From Flammeovirga pacifica (lineage in GTDB: Bacteria; Bacteroidota; Bacteroidia; Cytophagales; Flammeovirgaceae): DNA of 64,000 bases. The stretch is taken from positions 3,513,837 to 3,577,836 of the forward strand of contig NZ_JRYR02000001.1 in assembly GCF_000807855.2 (NCBI RefSeq). Direction: 5' to 3'. How positions within the stretch are numbered: position 1 is the stretch's first letter; the number at the start of each line of letters is the position of its first letter. The position numbers and the translations under genes are program-made. The notes under the pieces were generated by a model. That model worked only from the letters and a program-made list of their open reading frames with translations. It did no database searches and was not told the origin of the DNA. Shown here piece by piece: positions 56,547 to 64,000 of the stretch.

Positions 56547-58326
56547 GGTATTACATAATGATAACTATGAAGCTCTCGATCTAGGAGAAGACAAAATAAC
56601 ATTAGATCTGAAAAGCTCTTTTTTTGCTTTTGAAACAATAGATACTTCAAGGTCACTTCCTTTTTCTCTTCCAGCATCAAGAAAAAATAAAAGACTATTG
56701 CAGTTTTTTCATAATATGGATAATAGGAATAAACCATTCCGTATTCCTACAAAATTGTATTTGAATTTAGCTGAAGAAGGAGAAACAGGTGAATTAAAAG
56801 TTAAATGGACAGGAAGTAAATTTGATTGTACTTTATTTTTAGGATTAGGGAGTATTGCAAGTAAACTGAAAGTTGATTTTACTGAACTTGATTTAGGGGT
56901 GATAAATTTCACTTTTTCATGGTTAAGACCTGAAACTCAAAATGAGAATGATAGAAGTATTAACTCTATGATTCTTACATTAGAAAAGCATGACAATGAA
57001 GGAAATATATTAAGCCAAATATCTATTGATTCTAATGATTTAGTTACTCAAGGTACATTTGACGATGATTGGAGAGACTGGGAAGAAATTAATACAATTT
57101 TAGCTGATGCAAGTGAAGATTGGGGGCAGTTTACATTTAGTAGACCAAATCATTCAGAAATTTTTTGTGAGTGGACTGGTAGTGTTAGAGTAGATCGCAT
57201 TACAATGGATGTATCAGCACCTCATAATCAATTATATGAATTTGTGAATGGTAACTTCCATACTGAAAGAAGAGAGTTTCATAGACCTTATATATTAGAT
57301 AATTTAAATACAAATCATACTGATGGTTATTGTTTACCTTTTGGACTAGGGGAAACATATACAAATGATGAAGATGGTTTAGATTATTATGAGAATATCA
57401 ATGGTTTCATTGATTACGAATCATCAAAAGTTATTCCTTGTCTTTTCATTTCTTATATTCTAAGAAAATTGGGAGAAGCTCTAGGAATTTCAATCAAAGG
57501 TTTTTTTGAGGAAAGCACAGCTCAGAAGCTATGTTTTTTAGGTACACAAGAAATTCAAAATTTTTTATATTTTCAGTTTAACGAACAGTTACCTGTAAAG
57601 ACTCCAGCTGATTTTTTGAAGGAATTGACACAAGTGTTTTGCCTTACTATTCAAGTCAATGAAGAAGGGTTGTTGTTATCAAAGAAACAGGATGAAGTAA
57701 ATAGAAATAGTCAAATATATAGTCTAGATTCTGTAGAAAGTAAATTTGGATTAGAACTCAAAAAACAAAAGCTAAAACTAGGTTGGGGGAAAGTGGAAAA
57801 TAGTAGTGATGTGGATCCAGTTGTGGAAGTAGAACCCGAAGGCTTATATTATGATGCTACTGAAAAAATATCTAAAGTAGCAGCTGCAGGAATAAAAACC
57901 TCTTTAAATCTAAATCTTAATTTACCTGATTTTAACCTTCCTGATTTAGGACTAGGAGAAGAGGAAGAAGAACGTGTGGAAATCAGACCTTATTTTGTTG
58001 ATGTTGATGACTTACAATTGTTTATAGCAGAGTTTGATATATTTGAAAACAAGCTTTATGCTTTATCTGAAAATAGTGACATATCACTTACTTTTAAAAA
58101 AGATTTAGGGAAATCACTGTATAATCTATATTGGAAGACCTTTGCAGAAGCTTTAATGATTTATCAAGAGGAGTATACCTTTAAAGGACGTTTTAATATC
58201 ATACAATTGAAGCAATTCAATATAGATCAAAAATTCACTTACAAAGGGTACACTTTCTATCCAATAAGTTGTAAAATCAATGCTTCATCAAAAACATTTG
58301 AATTAACAGCAATAAAAGAAAGATGA
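56527..58326 (+). CDS. putative baseplate protein
   Basis: A 599-residue protein (an ATG at 56533 is also possible). The N-terminus LDLKSSFFAFETIDTSRSLPFSLPAS recalls large structural proteins of Bacteroides phages, from memory only. The C-terminus is beta-rich. It is a late structural protein by place. Confidence 0.58.
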   Translation: MTMYKLEVLHNDNYEALDLGEDKITLDLKSSFFAFETIDTSRSLPFSLPASRKNKRLLQFFHNMDNRNKPFRIPTKLYLNLAEEGETGELKVKWTGSKFDCTLFLGLGSIASKLKVDFTELDLGVINFTFSWLRPETQNENDRSINSMILTLEKHDNEGNILSQISIDSNDLVTQGTFDDDWRDWEEINTILADASEDWGQFTFSRPNHSEIFCEWTGSVRVDRITMDVSAPHNQLYEFVNGNFHTERREFHRPYILDNLNTNHTDGYCLPFGLGETYTNDEDGLDYYENINGFIDYESSKVIPCLFISYILRKLGEALGISIKGFFEESTAQKLCFLGTQEIQNFLYFQFNEQLPVKTPADFLKELTQVFCLTIQVNEEGLLLSKKQDEVNRNSQIYSLDSVESKFGLELKKQKLKLGWGKVENSSDVDPVVEVEPEGLYYDATEKISKVAAAGIKTSLNLNLNLPDFNLPDLGLGEEEEERVEIRPYFVDVDDLQLFIAEFDIFENKLYALSENSDISLTFKKDLGKSLYNLYWKTFAEALMIYQEEYTFKGRFNIIQLKQFNIDQKFTYKGYTFYPISCKINASSKTFELTAIKER

Positions 58327-58871
58327 GTAGTATAGCAGAATACCAAAGAGAAGTCGCTAACGATTGGGCTGACTATGTTATCTATAAGATGGCACAAGCT
58401 TTAGCTCAGTCGGGAGTAGGTGTATCACGAAAAGATATATTGAAGCTAAACAATGCTTTAGTCAGAGATTTAAAAACAAGTGAAGGAGGTTATGCATTTG
58501 GGATTAAATTCGCAGATGCAGGACGTTATATAGATATGACTCGTATCAATTATAGAGGTTCCGGTCATTCTTCAGGACAAAGTTTTTTAGATACTCTAAA
58601 AGATTGGGTAGAAACAGTTGGTCCCGACAACTTTAAATATGTTCCTGGTTATAAAAACAATCCAAAAGCAGCAGCAGAACTTACAGTAGATAAAAAGATT
58701 GAACGTATTGCTTTAGGTATTTTTAAGCATAAAATGGATAATAGTTCACATGATAGAAAAGCATGGTGGACCAAAGAGTTTTATGTAGCCATTCCTTCAC
58801 TTTATGGAAAGTTGGCTCATGCTTATGGTGTAGAGACTGCTAGAACTTTTAGGGAGATTGCAGAGAAATAG
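58323..58871 (+). CDS. hypothetical late protein
   Basis: A 182-residue protein overlapping the previous gene by 4 bases. It has KDILKLNNALVRDLKTSEGGYAFG near the N-terminus. No domain is recognised. It ends the long late operon. Confidence 0.55.
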   Translation: MSSIAEYQREVANDWADYVIYKMAQALAQSGVGVSRKDILKLNNALVRDLKTSEGGYAFGIKFADAGRYIDMTRINYRGSGHSSGQSFLDTLKDWVETVGPDNFKYVPGYKNNPKAAAELTVDKKIERIALGIFKHKMDNSSHDRKAWWTKEFYVAIPSLYGKLAHAYGVETARTFREIAEK

Positions 58872-58980
58872 ATATTATTAGATTTTATTTAAACTACTAT
58901 CTTTTATGTACTTAGTATAGATAGGAACTTATGTAATGGGTTAGTAAATTAGATGATTATTTAAAATAAACTAAAATACA

Positions 58981-59499
58981 ATGATGGATTTCTTTTTGAA
59001 TAAACTTCTTGCACCAATGATTATGTTTGGTATCAGTACATTATATACTTTGTATGTTCAACGTAGAGGGGAAAAAGAGAGAGATAAATTGAAAAAACAA
59101 GAAGAGATATTGAAGAAGAATATTGAATCTATGAGAGAAAATGTTGAAGAATTTTCTCTAGATGCAATTAATATATCTAAATTTTCTGAAGCTATTCATG
59201 ATGAGCTTTTTAGGCATAGGAAAGAAAGGGAATCAAGACAAATCAATCCTATTGACTTCAAACCAATCAGCTTTGATAGTGTCAATCAAAAAGCAAAATC
59301 TCCATATACAATTGATGCTCCATTTAAAAAGAACTTTCAAAACGCCATTGAACAAATTAATAATGAAAACGATAGAATGTTAGAGTGGGCAAATAATTTA
59401 ATAGAAAATAGTAATAAGTTTCTTAATGCTACTGATGAAGAAAAGAAGGAACTAAGAAGAGAAGCAAGAGAAGCAAGGGAAGCAAGAGAGAAAGAGTAA
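58981..59499 (+). CDS. membrane-anchored coiled-coil protein
   Basis: A 172-residue protein with an N-terminal membrane segment (about 3-24) and a long helical region. The C-terminus has a triple EAR repeat encoded by near-identical GCAAGAGAA-type units, a likely slippage site. It lies 109 bases after the late operon and may be separately transcribed. Confidence 0.55.
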   Translation: MMDFFLNKLLAPMIMFGISTLYTLYVQRRGEKERDKLKKQEEILKKNIESMRENVEEFSLDAINISKFSEAIHDELFRHRKERESRQINPIDFKPISFDSVNQKAKSPYTIDAPFKKNFQNAIEQINNENDRMLEWANNLIENSNKFLNATDEEKKELRREAREAREAREKE

Positions 59500-59517
59500 A
59501 CTGATATATATTAGGTA

Positions 59518-59550
59518 AAAAAGCCCCCATTATGGAGGCTTTTTTTATTT
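59518..59550. terminator. bidirectional terminator
   Basis: AAAAAAGCC and GGCTTTTTTT pair around a short imperfect stem. It serves the plus-strand gene before and the minus-strand repressor after it. Confidence 0.85.
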
Positions 59551-59907
59551 CCTATTTTTTAAATTCTCAATAATTTTTCGAAGCTCTTCATTCATATTAT
59601 TACTCTTTTCAAGCTTACCATATAACTCATTGATTCTTTCTATTGATTCATAATACTTTTCTTTCCAAGGGTTCTCTTTTTCAACTTTAGTAGTTTGATT
59701 TTCTATAATTCTAAAATCATCTTGAGATATACCAAAACCATTTGTGACTATTGAAAGCTGTTTTTCAGACCATATTTCATTTTCTAATAATCGCTGAATT
59801 GTAGACCTATGTACTCCTAATAGAGCAGAGGCTTCATGTTGAGTTATTCTTCGGTCTCTAAGAAATTTACGGAGTTTTTCACCATAGTGGTTGTTGTGAT
59901 TAAACAT
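59545..59907 (-). CDS. XRE-family phage repressor
   Basis: A 120-residue protein with an XRE HTH at about residues 9-55 (EKLRKFLRDRRITQHEASALLGVHRSTIQRLL). The C-terminus is a coiled coil. It is divergent from the early operon at 60054, with palindromes between, a typical repressor arrangement. It lacks a peptidase domain. Confidence 0.8.
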   Translation of the reverse strand: MFNHNNHYGEKLRKFLRDRRITQHEASALLGVHRSTIQRLLENEIWSEKQLSIVTNGFGISQDDFRIIENQTTKVEKENPWKEKYYESIERINELYGKLEKSNNMNEELRKIIENLKNRK

Positions 59908-60053
59908 TGTTCATAGGGATTTAAGTGATAATCAGGAATAAATATTGAATCATTTGATTCTTTTTTCCTATATTTGAATTACAGTAAGATGCATTAAAAT
60001 ACATCATTTTACTGTAAAGTACATCAAATTTAATGAATCAATAAGTATTTCAC
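59908..60053. promoter_or_regulatory. divergent early control region with two palindromes
   Basis: TGATAATCAG lies at 59926-59935. GAATCATTTGATTC, a near-perfect palindrome, lies at 59947-59960. TATATTTG, a -7 box, lies at 59969-59976. An inverted repeat TTACAGTAA/TTACTGTAA at 59979-59987 and 60009-60017 covers the expected start site. These are good candidates for repressor operators. Confidence 0.6.
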
Positions 60054-60680
60054 ATGAAAAAAGAAGGCAAATCTATCTATTTAAACACGAACATTTGGGG
60101 TAAGGTTGATTCAATATTGATTCAGACTTTTGACTTAAACTCTCAAAAAATCAAACAACCCTTTATGCGTGAACTTTTTACAGCTATGATTGATTTAGCT
60201 GATGAAATGGTGAAAACACACAGTAACAAATATGAATTGATTGTTGAGATCAATAACTTGAAAGAAAGTTATAAGACAAAAACTGAATCTAACATCAATG
60301 AATCTCAAACAACGACTATTAAAGATGGAACAACAGACGACGAAACTTGTTGCATTGGAAGATCTATTGCAAAGGTTAAGACAGCACAAAAGGCATTACA
60401 AGAGATTGGGAGAAGTGGAGGAGATGGAGAGAGTTACTGGGAAAACAAAGAAAGTACAAGCAGAGATAACAGACATCAAAAGGGAGATAAGGAGCATGCC
60501 GAGCTTCAAGAAACTATTCATGATAGGAGGAGCAGTACTTCTGACTCTATCAATAGAGCTTCAAATGTTTCCGGAGCAGGAAGACTTTTGCAGAGTGAAA
60601 GCGAAGAGCATGAGAGCAAAGGTAAGAACCAAGAAAAAAGAATCAACGATTTAAATAATACATCAAAAGTATCTGAATAA
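60054..60680 (+). CDS. early prophage protein with disordered C-terminus
   Basis: A 208-residue protein. Residues 1-80 look like an ordered DNA-binding-like domain (YLNTNIWGKVDSILIQTF). The rest is rich in Ser, Asn, Glu and Arg and looks disordered. From 60298 to 60654 another frame encodes a coherent membrane protein, so this part may be constrained by dual coding. Its stop overlaps the primase start (TAATG). Confidence 0.55.
   Translation: MKKEGKSIYLNTNIWGKVDSILIQTFDLNSQKIKQPFMRELFTAMIDLADEMVKTHSNKYELIVEINNLKESYKTKTESNINESQTTTIKDGTTDDETCCIGRSIAKVKTAQKALQEIGRSGGDGESYWENKESTSRDNRHQKGDKEHAELQETIHDRRSSTSDSINRASNVSGAGRLLQSESEEHESKGKNQEKRINDLNNTSKVSE
60298..60654 (+). CDS. membrane protein in an overlapping frame
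   Basis: A 118-residue protein in the +1 frame of the previous gene (an ATG at 60322 is an alternative). It has a charged coiled-coil N-terminus and one membrane segment (about 74-93, LFMIGGAVLLTLSIELQMF). Its composition looks more like a protein than the overlapped part of the other frame. An in-frame stop near 60264 separates it from any upstream fusion. Both frames staying open for 357 nt suggests real dual coding or a frameshift. Confidence 0.5.
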   Translation: MNLKQRLLKMEQQTTKLVALEDLLQRLRQHKRHYKRLGEVEEMERVTGKTKKVQAEITDIKREIRSMPSFKKLFMIGGAVLLTLSIELQMFPEQEDFCRVKAKSMRAKVRTKKKESTI

Positions 60681-63600
60681 TGATCGCTAATGAAACAATT
60701 GAAGCGGTCAGAAACTTACCAATTGAAGAAGTAGTTGATCGCTATGTAGAACTTAAAAGAAAAGGGAAATATTACTTTGGTAAGTCTCCCTTTTCTGAAG
60801 ACAAAACAGCCTCTTTTTCTGTAACTCCATCCAAAGGAATTTTTAAATGTTTTTCCTCTGAAAAATTTGGGGATGCAATCAAGTTTATCCAGGAACTAAA
60901 AGGGTTGTCATTTACAGATGCTGTAAAGCAAATTTGCCAAGACCAAGGAATTCAACTTCAGTACATACAAACAAATATTTATTCAGCTGAAGAAAAAAAG
61001 AAACGTGAAGAAGCTAGAAAGAAAAAAGAAACTACTCAGATAGTTTTAAATTTTGCACTTAATTTTTTCTTAGCTCAAGATTTTCCTGACAAGTTTAAAA
61101 AGGTTAGAAAATTTACAGAAACAATAATTGATCAGTATAAGGTTGGATATGCTCCTTATGGTAATAAGCTTTTTGAAGCCTTACAAAAAGAACAGTTTGA
61201 TTTAGAAGTCTGCATTGAAGCTGGTCTAATTGGTAAGGGTGATAATGGGTATTATGACTATTTCAGAGGAAGGGTAATTTTCCCAATTTTTGATGACTGG
61301 GGACAAATACTTTCCTTTACGGGAAGAACCGATGCTTATTATTTCCCTTCAGATGTTGAAGCTCTAAAAAAAGAGAAAAAACATATACCTCAAAAATATT
61401 TTAATTCTCCTGATTCTGTTTGGCAAAAAGGGAAACACCTGTATGGTTTACATCTTGCGAAAGAAGGTATAAAAAAATATGAATTTGCAATTTTAGTAGA
61501 AGGTACTACTGATGTTATGCGATTAGCACAACATGAGTATAATAATGCAGTGGCCCCATGTGGTACAGCTTTTACAGAAGATCAAATAAAGCTTTTAAAG
61601 AAATATACTGATAACGTTCTTATCATTGCTGATAACGATATTTCAAAAAGAGAAGGAAAAAAAGGGAAAGGAGTAGCGAGTATGGAAGAACATGCTGTTC
61701 GTTTACTTCATGCAGGTTTTAAGAAAGTAGATGTTTTAATTCCTGAAGTAGAAGGAACAGACCCTGATGGTTTTCTCAAGCTAAAAAGAAAGAATGAGGT
61801 AGATAAATTCATTTATGCTAAAATGAGTTTTTTAGATCATTACCTTTTAAATTATTGTACAGCTGAAGGAGCAGCAGGAGCAGCTGAAAGAACGGATGCT
61901 ATAACATGGGCTGGAGAAGTAATAAGTAATATTCCTGATGAATTATTCCGACAAAGTGCGTATGAAAACTTATGTAATAAATGGAAGCCATTCAAGCATT
62001 TTAAACTACCTAAAAAGCAAGAAGAAATTACACTTCCTGAAGGTATTGGTCAAGAGTCTAGAGATGATTTCTTTGAATTTCAGTTCTATGAAAAAGACAA
62101 TAGCTATTACACCTCAGAAGGAAAAAAAGGAGAACGTAGAATATGTGCTTTCACGATGCAATATCTGTATTTTGTTGTAACAGATGATATTCCTTTATTC
62201 ATTATCAGATTTAAAAATGCTTTTGGTAGAATAGCAGTAAAAGCATTCACTTCAGATGCTACAATTGTAGTTAATGAGTTTAGAAAGCAAGTAGCAAGAA
62301 TCTATGGTAGATTCATATTTGAAGGAAAAGAAGAAGATCTGAATAAGATTAATATGAAGTTAAGAGGTGGCTTAAAAAAAGCAGAAGAGCCTCAAGTTAT
62401 AGGTCATGATAATCATGGTTTCTATATTTTTGGTAATGGTATTTTGAAAGATAATCAACTATTAAAGCCGGATGAATTTGGAGTTGTAAGAGTCACATTT
62501 CCTATAACAGATAATGACTCATTCATGAAAATAGAAAAAGATACTGTTATTGATATAGCAGGTAAAGACTATTTGATTGAAGATACTGAAAAAGCAAAAA
62601 ATGACCTGGGGGATAAACTACCCTCACTTATCAAAAACAAACAAATTAATAGATTAAAGTTTTTCTTCCTTCCATTTGCTGACAAAAGAGGAATTGTTCC
62701 GGAAGGTGATTACAGAGCACAACAACTAATGATTATTGATATGAATTCAAAGCTAACATTTGAAAGCTGGTCAAAACATCTTAGAGATGTACATGGTGAC
62801 CATTCTATACTTATGACAGGATACTACATAATGTCTCTCTTTAGAGATGTGGTTTATGATCATAATAACAGCTATGCACCTTTATTGAGTTTGTTTGGTC
62901 CTCCAGGTACAGGAAAAAGTACAGCAGGCCGTTCACTAGCTAGAATGTGGGGAGCAAACCATTGTGAAGAAGAAGGGATGAATATTAACAATGATACAGC
63001 AAGGGGTATTGAAAGCTATGTGAATAAGTTTAGCAATACTATTATGTGGGTGAATGAATTTTCAAGACAATTAGGAAAGGATAGTTCAGCTAAACTTGAG
63101 CTTCTGAAACAATTTGCTGGAGGTTCAGAAAGAAAGACAAAAACTACAAAACAGTATAAAAGCAATAATGCTAAAAATAGGAATGGGACAATCATTTCAG
63201 GACAGGATTCAGTAAACTTTGATCCTGGTTTAAATGACCGTTGTATTCCTTTGAAATTTGAACCTGTAGCACACAACAAAGAAGCTTTTGCAATACTAAA
63301 AAATCATGAATCTTCAGGACGTTGTACAGCAGTTACAAGAGAGCTTCTAAACTATCGAAATGTATTTAGTGATACCTATATAGCTACAGCGGGCAATGTT
63401 CGAAGTGAATTAGAAAAGCGATTACAAAAAGAAGTTGAGAAAGGAAGATTGACCAATTTTCCGGACGAAAGAATTATTCTTAATGTAGAATCTGTAGTAG
63501 CTCCAATTGTTGTTTTTAAAGATCTTTTGAAATTTTCATTCACAGAAGAAGAGCTTTTTGAAGAAGCTATAAAAAATATCAAGTATAAGGTATCTATCAA

Positions 63601-64000
63601 GAAGTCTAATAATGAAGTAGCAACATTCTTTTCAGTTATTGGTGCAGCTGGACTTGTCTATGGTAATCACTATAAAATTGAAAAAGAGAACGATGGAACG
63701 GGCCGTAATAAACTATTCTTAAGATTAAGAACAATTATGCCTCTTTATAGATCGGCATCACAAAGACAAGGTATGTCTCCTTTTAATGAGAGTGACATCA
63801 AAGATATGTTATTGATGCATAGAGCAGCAGACAATAAAGAGAAAGTAGAGGAACGCTTTAAATTAGGTGATAGAAATAAATGGGTGAATTTCCCCCGTAT
63901 CAACAAATACAGTACTTCAGCTTTAGTATTGGACTATGACATTCTATCCAATGAAGGATTAGACACACTGAATAAAGAAGTTGGAGGAGCTGAACCTATG
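60680..64000 (+). CDS. primase-helicase fusion with degenerate zinc site, 3' end cut by window
   Basis: The frame starts at ATG 60680, overlapping the previous stop, and is open for 1107 codons to the window edge. The N-terminus is a CHC2-like primase domain in which three of four zinc ligands are Ser (positions 36, 39, 60; Cys57 remains). A TOPRIM domain follows with EGTTD (about 273) and DND (about 316). A helicase-like ATPase has Walker A GPPGTGKST (about 739) and a Walker B-like IMWVNEF (about 785). It probably primes and unwinds phage DNA. The C-terminus is outside the window. Confidence 0.88.
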   Translation, partial: MIANETIEAVRNLPIEEVVDRYVELKRKGKYYFGKSPFSEDKTASFSVTPSKGIFKCFSSEKFGDAIKFIQELKGLSFTDAVKQICQDQGIQLQYIQTNIYSAEEKKKREEARKKKETTQIVLNFALNFFLAQDFPDKFKKVRKFTETIIDQYKVGYAPYGNKLFEALQKEQFDLEVCIEAGLIGKGDNGYYDYFRGRVIFPIFDDWGQILSFTGRTDAYYFPSDVEALKKEKKHIPQKYFNSPDSVWQKGKHLYGLHLAKEGIKKYEFAILVEGTTDVMRLAQHEYNNAVAPCGTAFTEDQIKLLKKYTDNVLIIADNDISKREGKKGKGVASMEEHAVRLLHAGFKKVDVLIPEVEGTDPDGFLKLKRKNEVDKFIYAKMSFLDHYLLNYCTAEGAAGAAERTDAITWAGEVISNIPDELFRQSAYENLCNKWKPFKHFKLPKKQEEITLPEGIGQESRDDFFEFQFYEKDNSYYTSEGKKGERRICAFTMQYLYFVVTDDIPLFIIRFKNAFGRIAVKAFTSDATIVVNEFRKQVARIYGRFIFEGKEEDLNKINMKLRGGLKKAEEPQVIGHDNHGFYIFGNGILKDNQLLKPDEFGVVRVTFPITDNDSFMKIEKDTVIDIAGKDYLIEDTEKAKNDLGDKLPSLIKNKQINRLKFFFLPFADKRGIVPEGDYRAQQLMIIDMNSKLTFESWSKHLRDVHGDHSILMTGYYIMSLFRDVVYDHNNSYAPLLSLFGPPGTGKSTAGRSLARMWGANHCEEEGMNINNDTARGIESYVNKFSNTIMWVNEFSRQLGKDSSAKLELLKQFAGGSERKTKTTKQYKSNNAKNRNGTIISGQDSVNFDPGLNDRCIPLKFEPVAHNKEAFAILKNHESSGRCTAVTRELLNYRNVFSDTYIATAGNVRSELEKRLQKEVEKGRLTNFPDERIILNVESVVAPIVVFKDLLKFSFTEEELFEEAIKNIKYKVSIKKSNNEVATFFSVIGAAGLVYGNHYKIEKENDGTGRNKLFLRLRTIMPLYRSASQRQGMSPFNESDIKDMLLMHRAADNKEKVEERFKLGDRNKWVNFPRINKYSTSALVLDYDILSNEGLDTLNKEVGGAEPM

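Larger units (their letters stand above)
33050..64000. mobile_element. prophage (long-tailed tailed phage), right end outside the window
   Basis: The region holds a capsid protease, capsid protein, tail tube-like protein, tape measure, endolysin, terminase subunits, tail fibre, portal, repressors and a primase-helicase. The 905-residue tape measure and tube-like protein point to a siphovirus-like long tail. The left border is the 20-bp repeat at 33050. No integrase is in the window; the element extends past 64 kb. Confidence 0.9.

Noticed and set aside
33050-64000. Mu-like transposable phage or conjugative element
   Set aside because: No transposase, relaxase or mating genes are seen, and the tRNA-end repeat points to site-specific integration.
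1-64000. CRISPR array
   Set aside because: No set of regularly spaced direct repeats with unique spacers was seen.

Overview
The window is AT-rich bacterial chromosome carrying the left part of a prophage. Several features point to Bacteroidetes, probably a marine Cytophagales such as a Flammeovirga relative. These are TAnnTTTG promoter elements, weak Shine-Dalgarno signals, a BatD protein, DUF4286, stand-alone MnmD, a RecQ with a long C-terminus, and many lipoproteins and TPR proteins. The genus is an inference; nothing in the sequence fixes it.

Chromosome, 1-33 kb. A truncated phosphosulfolactate synthase (ComA type) opens the window, followed by a TPR protein. An exopolysaccharide operon (7424 to 2119, minus strand) encodes a Wza-like exporter, a Wzc-like tyrosine autokinase, a CpsB-type phosphatase and an NAD-dependent epimerase. 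Next come DsbD, DUF4286, an HPt protein, QueG, BatD, a lipoprotein, Era and RecQ. A response regulator, a TPR protein and an HPt-like protein look like orphan phosphorelay parts. A tRNA-Gly/tRNA-Leu/tRNA-Gly cluster precedes a PpiD/SurA-type isomerase, MnmD and NadD. A small starch locus (26.5-32.8 kb) follows. It holds an unusual membrane-bound AraC-type regulator with two N-terminal starch-binding-like domains, a secreted GH13 alpha-amylase resembling archaeal GH13_7 enzymes, a lipoprotein, and two paralogous beta-barrel-like proteins at its edges.

Prophage, about 33.05 kb to beyond 64 kb. An intact tRNA-Arg(ACG) at 32954-33027 (minus) is followed by a second 20-bp copy of its 3' end at 33050-33069. 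The simplest reading is that this copy is attL, displaced from a second tRNA-Arg whose intact version should lie at the right end outside the window. The left end carries a repressor-like gene, a membrane and coiled-coil gene pair, a winged-helix protein and small genes. The virion genes (39.0-58.9 kb) belong to a long-tailed tailed phage in an unusual order: S49 protease with a scaffold-like tail, major capsid protein, tail-tube-like protein, tape measure, lysis genes, terminase small and large subunits, a mosaic tail fibre, portal, connector-like and baseplate-like proteins. At the right, an XRE repressor faces an early operon ending in a 1107+ residue primase-helicase that runs off the window. 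No integrase is inside the window; it is expected further right.

The most unusual items are the starch-sensor-like regulator beside the amylase, the primase whose zinc ligands are mostly serine, a 357-nt region open in two frames, a 12-nt repeat marking the starts of the two virion modules, and a tube-like domain shared by the tail-tube protein and the fibre.
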